This document shows, in pieces, positions 1 to 5,873 of a stretch of 21,426 nucleotides of DNA. The notes below the pieces were generated by a model. The model was not told where the DNA came from, ran no database searches, and saw only the letters and a program-made list of their open reading frames with translations. The stretch is from an uncultured Eubacteriales bacterium. GTDB taxonomy: Bacteria > Bacillota > Clostridia > Oscillospirales > Acutalibacteraceae. A program made the position numbers and the translations under genes. The stretch is taken from NCBI GenBank assembly GCA_934726435.1, contig CAKVDR010000004.1, positions 1 to 21,426 on the forward strand, read 5' to 3'. The first letter of the stretch is position 1. Each line of letters starts with the position of its first letter.

Positions 1-2
1 CA

Positions 3-569
3 GGAAAATTCAGCTCAAATTTAACCCCAACCACCCTGCAAAACAAAATAGAATTCAAATTTAAAAGCATCCCGGCGAAATCGACCGCTCTAATAATTTA
101 CAAAACTATTACAAACGAGTTTTCTCCGCTTGCTTTGAATTCCGAAATAACAAACACCGTAACGGTGACATCCGAGAACCTTTCTGACATTAAAGAAGCT
201 TCTTCAACAGTGAAAGTTAAAAACAGCGCGGACATAAAAATAATCAAAAACATGAGCCCGAACCCTGTGCTTGCTGGCGAAAAAATAACTTATAGTTTTT
301 CCTTATATAATTATGGTAACACAGATGCAACTAACGTCGTGCTGACTGACACCCTCTCGCCTTCGCCTGCAAACATTAGCGCGAAACTTGATTCAAACGA
401 CTTGCAAACAACACAATTTTCATATATAGATGGAAATTTAACCATTCCGAGCGCAAATTCAGAACTTAATATTTCAATTCCCGCTGCAAAATTCATTCAA
501 AATAATATAACAGGACTAATTTCGGTAAAACCTGGAATTACAACCATCACCGTGAGCGGACAGATATAA
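3..569 (+). CDS. DUF11-type repeat protein, C-terminal part (5' end outside window)
   Basis: The frame is open from the first bases of the window to a TAA at 567-569, giving 188 visible codons, so the gene starts upstream and no start codon should be assigned here. The segment NMSPNPVLAGEKITYSFSLY followed by NYGNTDATNVVLTDTLSP is the typical DUF11 (conserved repeat) pattern, a beta-sandwich module common in secreted or surface-exposed Firmicutes proteins. Upstream residues such as ALNSEITNTVTVTSENL look like the end of a preceding module. The visible C-terminus ends directly after the domain (TTITVSGQI), with no LPXTG motif, transmembrane anchor or positively charged tail, so any anchoring signal would be elsewhere. 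The exact role (adhesin, coat or surface-layer component) cannot be told from this fragment. Confident as a real partial gene; the family call is moderately strong. Confidence 0.8.
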   Translation, partial: GKFSSNLTPTTLQNKIEFKFKSIPAKSTALIIYKTITNEFSPLALNSEITNTVTVTSENLSDIKEASSTVKVKNSADIKIIKNMSPNPVLAGEKITYSFSLYNYGNTDATNVVLTDTLSPSPANISAKLDSNDLQTTQFSYIDGNLTIPSANSELNISIPAAKFIQNNITGLISVKPGITTITVSGQI

Positions 570-724
570 TATTTAGACTGGAGATAACATTTTTTAAACC
601 AAATATTATATAAATTATTCTAAAATTTTCAAACGACACTTTAGATACTGTCAATATGTACAAGCTAGCCATAGTAAAACACCCTTGTGAGTTATTTAGA
701 TTTCACAATTTCATATAAAAATTA

Positions 725-753
725 TTGACTTATTTTTTATATGCCTGTATAAT
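725..753 (+). promoter_or_regulatory. Sigma-A-type promoter, TTGACT-17-TATAAT
   Basis: TTGACT at 725-730 is separated by exactly 17 bases from a perfect TATAAT at 748-753. The predicted start is near 760, just ahead of the tRNA-like sequence at 774-843 and the zinc-ribbon gene at 875. A second TATAAT lies at 765-770 without an evident -35. This is the best promoter in the 570-874 gap. The stretch 570-724 is AT-rich, and I see neither a gene nor a clear terminator for the DUF11 gene in it. Confidence 0.75.
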
Positions 754-773
754 TTGTTTACTTGTATAATCGT

Positions 774-843
774 GCCCGAGTAGCTTAGCATAGTAGAGCG
801 TTGTTCATATTCAGAGGTGTCGGTGCAAGTCCGTCCTAGGGCA
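774..843 (+). pseudogene. Degenerate tRNA-like sequence (tRNA-Met-like, CAT in the presumed anticodon loop)
   Basis: Three tRNA arms can be drawn. The acceptor stem is 774-780 with 836-842 (6 of 7 pairs; G778 faces A838). The D arm is GCTT 783-786 with GAGC 796-799 around a 9-base loop, preceded by TA as at tRNA positions 8-9. The T arm is 819-823 with 831-835 (4 of 5 pairs) around loop TGCAAGT, one base from the usual TTCAAGT. The part between them (801-818) is 3-4 bases too short for a normal anticodon arm plus variable loop: only a 3-bp stem (801-803 with 812-814) and an 8-base loop containing CAT remain. No CCA is encoded. It is therefore probably a decayed tRNA or a tRNA-shaped leader of the gene at 875, not a working tRNA. 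Confidence 0.5.
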
Positions 844-874
844 AAATTTATTTTTATAAAGTGAGGTATGTCTC

Positions 875-1168
875 ATGTACGAAGACAAAACTTTAGTCTG
901 CAAAGAATGCGGAAATGAATTCGTTTTCACACAAGGTGAACAGGAATTTTATGCTGAAAAAGGTTTTACAAACGAACCACAAAGATGCAAAAACTGCCGT
1001 GACGCACGCAAACGTGCTTTAAGACAAGGCGGAGAACGTGAAATTTTCACAGCTCAATGCGCTTCTTGCGGTGGAGAAGCAAAAGTACCATTTAAACCAC
1101 GCGAAGACCGTCCTGTATATTGCAGCGAATGCTTTGCAAAAATGAAGGAAGAAGAATCTGCTGAATAA
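875..1168 (+). CDS. Small zinc-ribbon protein with four CxxC pairs
   Basis: This 97-residue protein contains four CxxC pairs (Cys9/12, Cys38/41, Cys62/65, Cys83/86), enough for two zinc ribbons. The N-terminal half (CKECGNEFVFTQGEQEFYAE, then RCKNCRDARK) matches the small zinc-ribbon family often annotated as CxxCxxCC or zf-trcl proteins in Firmicutes. The C-terminal half (CASCGGEAKVPFKPREDRPV, then YCSECF) is a second common zinc-binding module. No catalytic motif is visible, so nucleic-acid or protein binding in the cytoplasm is the likely role, by inference. The start is set by GTGAGG at 861-866, about 8 bases before ATG 875. It stands alone, with a strong promoter and tRNA-like leader upstream and a terminator right after it. 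The gene is certain; the molecular function is unknown. Confidence 0.85.
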   Translation: MYEDKTLVCKECGNEFVFTQGEQEFYAEKGFTNEPQRCKNCRDARKRALRQGGEREIFTAQCASCGGEAKVPFKPREDRPVYCSECFAKMKEEESAE

Positions 1169-1189
1169 TTTAAAGCGGTACAAAAAATG

Positions 1190-1219
1190 AAAGCTACGGC
1201 TAAGTTCGTAGCTTTTTTC
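1190..1219 (+). terminator. Rho-independent terminator after the zinc-ribbon gene
   Basis: AAAGCTACG at 1190-1198 pairs perfectly with CGTAGCTTT at 1207-1215 across an 8-base loop, followed by a run of T to 1218. It ends the unit begun at the 725-753 promoter. Confidence 0.85.
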
Positions 1220-1227
1220 TTAGCTTG

Positions 1228-1264
1228 TAATCCATCGCCCGGCTCAAAACCGAGTGGTGGATTA
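1228..1264. repeat. Long imperfect palindrome (hairpin) between terminator and trmK
   Basis: TAATCCATC (1228-1236) pairs with GGTGGATTA (1256-1264), including one G-T pair. Pairing continues inward (G37-T55, C38-G54, C40-G52, G41-C51, G42-C50, numbered within 12xx) with one C-A mismatch, around the 7-base loop CTCAAAA. No T-run follows, so it is not a second simple terminator. It may be a leader structure of trmK or an interspersed palindromic repeat; this window shows only one copy. Confidence 0.45.
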
Positions 1265-1325
1265 TATGTTATTTAAAAAAGTTAGCTACTCACTATAAAA
1301 TCAAACCAAAACAAAAGGTAAAACT

Positions 1326-2024
1326 ATGGAAAAGAATATAAATATAACCGAGCGCCTTAAAAAATGTGGGTCTATGGTTGAAAAGGGCAGCAAAATAGCC
1401 GATGTTGGAACTGACCACGCTTACTTGCCTATTTATCTTATAAAGGAAAACAAGGTAACTCATGCCATTGCGTGCGATTTGCGTGAAGGACCGCTCGAAA
1501 ATGCAAAAAAGAATATTAAAAAATTCGGCCTTGAAGAAAAAATTGAAACGAGACTTTCAAATGGGCTTGAAAATATAAAAGAAAACGAAGCGGACGAAGT
1601 AATCATCGCAGGGATGGGTGGAATTTTGATAAGTGAAATTCTCGAAAACTGCACCTGGAAAAACAAAATTAATAAAAAATTCATTTTGCAGCCGATGAAC
1701 CACGAAAAAGATTTAAGAATTTACCTCGCGAAAAGCGGCTATGAAACCGAAAACGAAGAAGCAGTAAATTGCATGGGTAAAAGCTACGTCGTGATAAAAA
1801 CTAGCTTCACCGGCAAGGCTTATAATCTCACGGATTTGGAAAAATACATCGGGAATTTAAAAGCTGAAAATGAACCTTCGGTTTGTTACATTAAAAAGCA
1901 ACTTCATGATCTTCAAAACCGTAAAAAAGGCGCCAATGCTAAAAACGAAACGGAAGAAAAAAATTACTATTCTAAGTTAATTGCCCAGCTCGAAAACATT
2001 TTAGAAAGCAGGAATTCAAAATGA
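1326..2024 (+). CDS. trmK: tRNA (adenine(22)-N1)-methyltransferase TrmK
   Basis: This 232-residue protein is a class I SAM-dependent methyltransferase that, in characterised relatives, makes N1-methyladenosine at position 22 of tRNA. The SAM-binding motif I is ADVGTDHA at residues 25-32, with the TrmK-typical AITERLKKCGSMV-like start (here NITERLKKCGSMV). Further family landmarks are IIAGMGGILISEIL and FILQPMNHEKDLR. The C-terminal part (about residues 165-232) is lysine-rich and probably forms the coiled-coil extension of the family. Its length is normal. AAAGGT lies about 6 bases before ATG 1326. It ends in TGA within ATGA, overlapping the nif3 start by 4 bases, so the two are translationally coupled. 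trmK next to nif3 is a frequent Firmicutes arrangement. Confidence 0.93.
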   Translation: MEKNINITERLKKCGSMVEKGSKIADVGTDHAYLPIYLIKENKVTHAIACDLREGPLENAKKNIKKFGLEEKIETRLSNGLENIKENEADEVIIAGMGGILISEILENCTWKNKINKKFILQPMNHEKDLRIYLAKSGYETENEEAVNCMGKSYVVIKTSFTGKAYNLTDLEKYIGNLKAENEPSVCYIKKQLHDLQNRKKGANAKNETEEKNYYSKLIAQLENILESRNSK

Positions 2025-2785
2025 TTACAGTAAAAGAAATTTATGACTTTTTAAACAAAATTGCACCTTTTGATTCTTCGATGAGCTATGATAACACAGG
2101 CCTTTTGGCGGGAAATTTCGAAAAAGAAGTTAAAAAGGTTCTTCTGTCGCTCGATATAACTAACGACGTTTGCTGTGAAGCCGCGAGTATCGGCGCGAAT
2201 TTGATAATCAGCCATCACCCTGTAATTTTCAAAGCAATAAAAAATGTTGATTTCAAAAGCCCAGTTGCAAATCTCATAAAAAATGAAATAAACGCAATTT
2301 GTGCGCACACGAACCTCGATGTTGCCGAAGAAGGCGTTAATTTCGAGCTTGCAAAGTCTCTTAAACTTTCAGGGCTCAAGGCGCTTACTTTCGAAAATTC
2401 TTATCCCCTAGGTTTAGTAGGCGATTTAGAAAAAGCTATGAATTGCGGCAAATTCGCAGAGTTTGTTAAAGAAAATTTGCTTTGCGACGGTCTTAGATAC
2501 ACCGAAACGGGAAAAGAAATCAAGAAAGTTGCCGTTTGCTCGGGTTCTGGCGGAAGTTTGATCGAGGATGTTTTCACTGTGGGAGCTGACGCTTTTGTTA
2601 CAGGCGAAATAAAGCACAGCGACATTTTAAAAGCTAACTCATTTGGAATTCAAATAGTTGATGCCGGGCATTTTAAAAGCGAAAACGTGATTATCAAACC
2701 GCTTAAAGAAAAACTGGCGTTAAAGTTCCCTGAAATTGAATTTTTTATCTCTAAAACCTTCACAGACGGGATAAAATTTTTATAA
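2021..2785 (+). CDS. Nif3-like dinuclear metal center protein
   Basis: This 254-residue protein belongs to the Nif3/YqfO/DUF34 family, conserved hexameric proteins that bind two metal ions; their biochemical role is not firmly settled. The metal ligands are visible: ISHHP with His65/His66, HTNLD with His96 and Asp100, and DAGHFKSE with His217 and Glu221. The N-terminal DNTGLLAG and the VAEEGVN segment after Asp100 are also family hallmarks. It lacks the inserted PII-like domain of the longer YqfO form, so this is the short version. The ATG overlaps the trmK stop (ATGA), consistent with a two-gene operon. glmS follows after a 111-base gap with its own promoter. Confidence 0.92.
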   Translation: MITVKEIYDFLNKIAPFDSSMSYDNTGLLAGNFEKEVKKVLLSLDITNDVCCEAASIGANLIISHHPVIFKAIKNVDFKSPVANLIKNEINAICAHTNLDVAEEGVNFELAKSLKLSGLKALTFENSYPLGLVGDLEKAMNCGKFAEFVKENLLCDGLRYTETGKEIKKVAVCSGSGGSLIEDVFTVGADAFVTGEIKHSDILKANSFGIQIVDAGHFKSENVIIKPLKEKLALKFPEIEFFISKTFTDGIKFL

Positions 2786-2817
2786 TCATACTATTATGGG
2801 CAAAAATGTAATATAAT

Positions 2818-2846
2818 TTGAAATATACAAATTAAAATAATATAAT
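2818..2846 (+). promoter_or_regulatory. Promoter of glmS, TTGAAA-17-TATAAT
   Basis: TTGAAA at 2818-2823 and TATAAT at 2841-2846 are 17 bases apart. The start would fall near 2853, leaving a leader of about 44 bases before the glmS ATG with AAGGAGG at 2880-2886. This leader is too short for a glmS ribozyme. Confidence 0.7.
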
Positions 2847-2896
2847 GGAATTTGTGATTTTTTATTTCATTTATATTTTTAAGGAGGAAAACACAG

Positions 2897-4726
2897 ATGT
2901 GTGGAATAGTTGGATATATAGGAAAAGGAAATGCAGTTCCTTTTTTGTTGCAAGGGCTTGAAAAGCTCGAATACAGAGGCTACGACTCTTCGGGAATAGC
3001 AATAAATTCAGAAGATAAAATTAAACTCATAAAGAAAAAAGGCAGACTTAAAGTAGTTGAAGACATAGTAAAAGAAACGCCTGATTTTAGCTCCCACATA
3101 GGTATAGGTCATACCAGATGGGCAACTCACGGCGTTCCTTCGGACATTAACGCCCACCCACATATGTCTTCATGCGGTAACTTTGCGCTTGTTCATAACG
3201 GAATCATTGAAAATTACATAGAAATAAAAGAAAATTTAATCAAAAAGGGTTACTCTTTTGTTTCCGAAACAGACAGCGAAGTTGTGGTTCAGCTTCTTAG
3301 CAGCCTTTACAACGGCGATTTTTTAGAAACTGTCAAAGAAACTGTTAAGATGCTCAAAGGCGCATTTTCTCTTGGAATCATTTGCAAGAATGACCCTGAC
3401 ACTCTCATTGCTGCTTGCAAAGAAATTCCACTTATCGTTGGAATTGGCGAAAATGAAAATTACATAGCTTCCGGCATTCCTGCAATGCTTGCAAAAACTC
3501 GTGATATTTGCAGACTTTCAAGCGGCCAAATGGCTGTAATTAAATCTGAAGGATTTGAAATCCTTGATTTTGATGGCAACCCGCAAAAAAAAGAAATCAC
3601 AACGATTGATTGGCAAATAGATGCCGCTGAAAAGAATGGTTACGACCACTTTATGCTCAAAGAAATAATGGAACAACCGGACGTAATCAATGCAACTATT
3701 TCGCCTCGTTTAGACGGATATGATTTAAATCTTGATAACATTGAATTTTCAGAAGAATATTTAAAAAATTTGAATAAAATTTCAATTGTTGCCTGCGGTT
3801 CGGCTTATCATGTTGGATGCGCTGTGAAATATTTCATGGAAGATGTTTTAAGAAAGTCAATTGAAGTTGACATTGCTTCTGAATTTAGATATCGCAATCC
3901 AATCGTTGACAAAAACACTTTGGTTATAATTATAAGTCAATCGGGCGAAACAGCCGACAGCATCGCAGCTCTTCGCGAAGCAAAAGCAAAGGGTGCAAGA
4001 GTTCTTTCTGTTGTAAACGTTATGGGAAGCACAATTGCAAACGAATCCGACGACGTAATTTACACTTATGCCGGCCCCGAAATAGCCGTTGCAACCACAA
4101 AAGCTTACAGCGCACAGCTAGTAGCATTCTACCTTTTGACGCTTAAATTAGGCGTTTTGATGAGAAATCTTTCAGAAGAAGAATTCAAAAAAATAATAGA
4201 TAATTTAAAAGAAATTTCAAGCAAAATATCAGTTATACTAGAAAAAAATGAAGAAATTTTATCCGTTGCCAAAAAATGCTATGAATACGAAAAAATATTC
4301 TTCATTGGAAGAAACGTTGACTATGCAGTCTGCATGGAAGGCTCGCTGAAATTAAAAGAAATTTCGTATATTCATTCTGAAGCATATGCAGCAGGCGAAC
4401 TCAAGCACGGAACCATCTCGCTCGTTGACGAAAACACCCTTCTCATCGCACTTTCAACCCAAGAAAGACTTCTCGACAAACTCGTTAGCAATATAAGAGA
4501 AGTTAAATCAAGAGGCGCAACAATTCTTTCAGTGACAACGGAAGAAAACGAAGAAACACTGAAAAAAGTTTCGGACGAAGTAATTTCAATTCCGAACTCA
4601 ATCCCAATGCTTCTTCCTTCCCTCGCTGTAATTCCGCTTCAAATTCTTTCTTACCACGTTGCAAACTTAAGAGGATGCGACATAGACAAACCAAGGAATT
4701 TAGCAAAATCAGTAACCGTGGAATAA
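2897..4726 (+). CDS. glmS: Glutamine--fructose-6-phosphate aminotransferase (isomerizing)
   Basis: This 609-residue enzyme makes glucosamine-6-phosphate from fructose-6-phosphate and glutamine, the entry step to UDP-GlcNAc and peptidoglycan. The N-terminal glutaminase domain (about residues 1-220) starts MCGIVGYIG, with Cys2 as the nucleophile after Met removal, and has HTRWATHG at 72-79 and ALVHNGIIENY. Two SIS sugar-isomerase domains follow, marked by VACGSAYHVGCAVKYF and IISQSGETADS in the first and FFIGRNVDYAVCMEGSLKLK in the second. The C-terminus DIDKPRNLAKSVTVE is canonical. Its length is normal. The start is fixed by AAGGAGG ten bases upstream and by the need for Cys2. It is a single-gene unit with its own promoter and terminator. 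No glmS ribozyme precedes it, so control by another route is likely. Confidence 0.97.
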   Translation: MCGIVGYIGKGNAVPFLLQGLEKLEYRGYDSSGIAINSEDKIKLIKKKGRLKVVEDIVKETPDFSSHIGIGHTRWATHGVPSDINAHPHMSSCGNFALVHNGIIENYIEIKENLIKKGYSFVSETDSEVVVQLLSSLYNGDFLETVKETVKMLKGAFSLGIICKNDPDTLIAACKEIPLIVGIGENENYIASGIPAMLAKTRDICRLSSGQMAVIKSEGFEILDFDGNPQKKEITTIDWQIDAAEKNGYDHFMLKEIMEQPDVINATISPRLDGYDLNLDNIEFSEEYLKNLNKISIVACGSAYHVGCAVKYFMEDVLRKSIEVDIASEFRYRNPIVDKNTLVIIISQSGETADSIAALREAKAKGARVLSVVNVMGSTIANESDDVIYTYAGPEIAVATTKAYSAQLVAFYLLTLKLGVLMRNLSEEEFKKIIDNLKEISSKISVILEKNEEILSVAKKCYEYEKIFFIGRNVDYAVCMEGSLKLKEISYIHSEAYAAGELKHGTISLVDENTLLIALSTQERLLDKLVSNIREVKSRGATILSVTTEENEETLKKVSDEVISIPNSIPMLLPSLAVIPLQILSYHVANLRGCDIDKPRNLAKSVTVE

Positions 4727-4732
4727 TTATTT

Positions 4733-4763
4733 CCCCAAGTCAAGCCGGCTTGGGGATTTTTTA
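4733..4763 (+). terminator. Rho-independent terminator of glmS
   Basis: CCCCAAG (4733-4739) pairs with CTTGGGG (4749-4755) around a 9-base loop and is followed by ATTTTTT. It abuts the stop codon of the convergent RHH gene at 4761-4763. Confidence 0.88.
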
Positions 4764-4949
4764 TTGATATTCTTTCCCGATTTCAACGTCAATTTCTCCG
4801 TTTTCGTTTTCATATCTTTTGACATAATTTTCAATGATAAATTCAAGTTCTTTATTCGCCGACCTTTTGTTACATTTGGCAATAGACTTGATTTTAGACA
4901 TTAAGTCTTCTGATATCCTCAAAGAAAATGGCGTATAGTAATTTCCCAT
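4761..4949 (-). CDS. Arc-type ribbon-helix-helix DNA-binding protein
   Basis: This 62-residue protein has the Arc/MetJ-like ribbon-helix-helix pattern. A short strand, YTPFSLRISEDL, would make the DNA-contacting ribbon of a dimer; helix 1 is LMSKIKSIAKCNKRS and helix 2 NKELEFIIENYVKRYE. The tail (ENENGEIDVEIGKEYQ) is acidic. It is the size of stand-alone Arc family proteins found in Clostridia chromosomes and phages. ATG at 4949-4947 is preceded by AGGTG on the minus strand. No toxin gene is adjacent. Upstream lies a spacer with repeats and a perfect palindrome (4973-5064), probably its operator, shared with the broken zinc-ribbon frame on the other side. Autoregulation is inferred because its likely -10 (TATAAT, 4990 down to 4985) lies in one of the repeats. 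Confidence 0.82.
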   Translation of the reverse strand: MGNYYTPFSLRISEDLMSKIKSIAKCNKRSANKELEFIIENYVKRYENENGEIDVEIGKEYQ

Positions 4950-4972
4950 ATTTACACCTCATTTCAATTCAC

Positions 4973-5064
4973 ATTGATATCAGAATTATATCCATTTGTA
5001 TGCAAAATATAAGAATTAGTATTGACATCAAAATGATATATTTTCAAATATATCTCAGTTGAGA
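4973..5064. promoter_or_regulatory. Divergent control region: direct repeats and palindromic operator candidate
   Basis: Two 19-base direct repeats differing at three or four places lie at 4973-4991 and 5021-5039 (pattern ATTGAyATCArAATkATAT). A perfect palindrome, GATATATTT-TC-AAATATATC, occupies 5035-5054, and a smaller one, TCTCA-GT-TGAGA, 5053-5064. On the minus strand, TATAAT (4990 down to 4985) can serve the RHH gene. On the plus strand, TTGAGA (5059-5064), 17 bases, and TAAACT (5082-5087) could serve the frame at 5112; TTGACA at 5022-5027 has no good -10 at 17 bases. The arrangement fits binding by the adjacent RHH dimer; this is inference. Confidence 0.55.
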
Positions 5065-5111
5065 TAGTTACATTTATTAACTAAACTAAAATCTATTTAG
5101 GAGGTATAATC

Positions 5112-5327
5112 ATGGAAAAATTATACAAAAGAGAATCAGAACTCATTTCAGAAGGTGCAAGATAAACTACTGCAGAAACTTACAAGTTTCAATGCAAAAA
5201 CTGCGACTATAGCTGAGAAGAACAAACTGCAACCCCCGGAGACCGCCATGGATGCCCAAAATGTGGTTGGTGGTTTATGAAAGAACACGGAAGCAGAGAT
5301 ACAAATAAAGATTTAAAGAATTTATAG
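5112..5327 (+). pseudogene. Small zinc-ribbon protein gene interrupted by two in-frame stops
   Basis: ATG 5112 follows a strong TAGGAGG (5098-5104). The frame encodes 17 residues (MEKLYKRESELISEGAR), a TAA at 5163-5165, 16 residues with CKNC, a TGA at 5214-5216, then 36 residues with HGCPKCGWWFMKEHG up to a TAG at 5325-5327. Ignoring the two stops gives a coherent 71-codon protein with two CxxC pairs (codons 28/31 and 48/51), a classic zinc ribbon. There are no frameshifts. Both stops are one transition away from sense codons (CAA Gln, TGG Trp). TGA is a normal stop elsewhere in this window, so reassignment does not explain it. I read it as a recently inactivated gene, or less likely as readthrough or sequencing error. 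It faces the RHH gene across a shared control region. Confidence 0.65.
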
Positions 5328-5370
5328 CGTTTAACCTAAAGCACAAAAATCAATAAAAATAAAATTTTAA

Positions 5371-5401
5371 ACAAAAAATGCTCAAGCCAAAAAGCCTGAG
5401 C
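5371..5401. terminator. Bidirectional terminator between the zinc-ribbon pseudogene and nrdR
   Basis: GCTCAAGC (5380-5387) pairs with GCCTGAGC (5394-5401), 7 of 8 pairs, around CAAAAA. On the minus strand it is followed by ATTTTTTG, so it works well for the nrdR end of the operon. On the plus strand a T-rich tract follows at 5407-5411. Confidence 0.7.
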
Positions 5402-5409
5402 TCAAATTT

Positions 5410-5862
5410 TTAATCCCTTTCGTCTAAAAACGTTTTCAATTCTTCCATAAACGATTCCACGTCTTTAAATTCCCTGTAAACCGAGGCAAATCTTATATAT
5501 GCCACTTCATCTTTTTCGCGGAGCTGTTGCATACACAGGTCTCCTATCATGGACGACGTTACCTCACGATCCAAAGATGTTTCAACAGAAGCCTCAATAT
5601 TTTGAACAATTTGCTCAATTTCAGTCATTGAAACTGGTCTTTTTTCACAAGCTTTGAAAAGCCCGTCAAAAATTTTCTTACGGCTAAATTGTTCCCTGGA
5701 ATCATCACGCTTCACAACCATCAATGGCATGTGTTCAACCGCTTCATAGGTCGTAAACCGCTTCAAACAGTTTTCACACTCACGCCTGCGCCTCACTCTG
5801 TGCCCCGCGCACCTCGATTCCACCACTTTTGTGTCTTCATAATTGCAAAATGGACACTTCAC
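5410..5862 (-). CDS. nrdR: Transcriptional repressor NrdR
   Basis: This 150-residue protein has the normal NrdR size. NrdR represses ribonucleotide reductase genes by binding NrdR boxes in response to ATP/dATP levels. The N-terminal zinc ribbon uses Cys3/Cys6 and Cys29/Cys32 (MKCPFCNYEDTKVVESR and RRRRECENC). The ATP-cone domain spans about residues 48-138, beginning MVVKRDDSREQFSRKKI. The start is a GTG at 5862-5860, supported by the family-typical MKCPFC start and by TGAGGTG upstream. That SD overlaps the clpE stop region, and the genes are 11 bases apart, so nrdR is the last gene of the cvpA-pgsA-clpE-nrdR run and ends at the terminator at 5371-5401. No ribonucleotide reductase gene is in the window. 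Confidence 0.95.
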   Translation of the reverse strand: MKCPFCNYEDTKVVESRCAGHRVRRRRECENCLKRFTTYEAVEHMPLMVVKRDDSREQFSRKKIFDGLFKACEKRPVSMTEIEQIVQNIEASVETSLDREVTSSMIGDLCMQQLREKDEVAYIRFASVYREFKDVESFMEELKTFLDERD

Positions 5863-5873
5863 TCAAATTCACC

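Noticed and set aside
774..843. Functional tRNA gene
   Set aside because: The anticodon arm plus variable region is 3-4 bases short, and the acceptor and T stems each contain a mismatch, so a working tRNA is unlikely.
2786..2896. glmS ribozyme upstream of glmS
   Set aside because: The gap is 111 bases, the predicted leader about 44 bases, it is very AT-rich, and no ribozyme-like core is seen. The ribozyme needs well over 100 structured bases.
4761..4949. Toxin-antitoxin pair with the RHH protein as antitoxin
   Set aside because: No toxin-like gene is adjacent on the same strand. The neighbours are the glmS terminator and the divergent broken zinc-ribbon frame.
5214..5216. Selenocysteine codon in the zinc-ribbon frame
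   Set aside because: The TGA is not at a Cys-equivalent position of the ribbon, and another stop (TAA) already interrupts the frame upstream.
5112..5327. Alternative genetic code (TGA or TAA read as sense)
   Set aside because: TGA ends trmK, clpE, ruvX and leuS, and TAA ends most other genes in this window, so the chromosome uses the standard stops.
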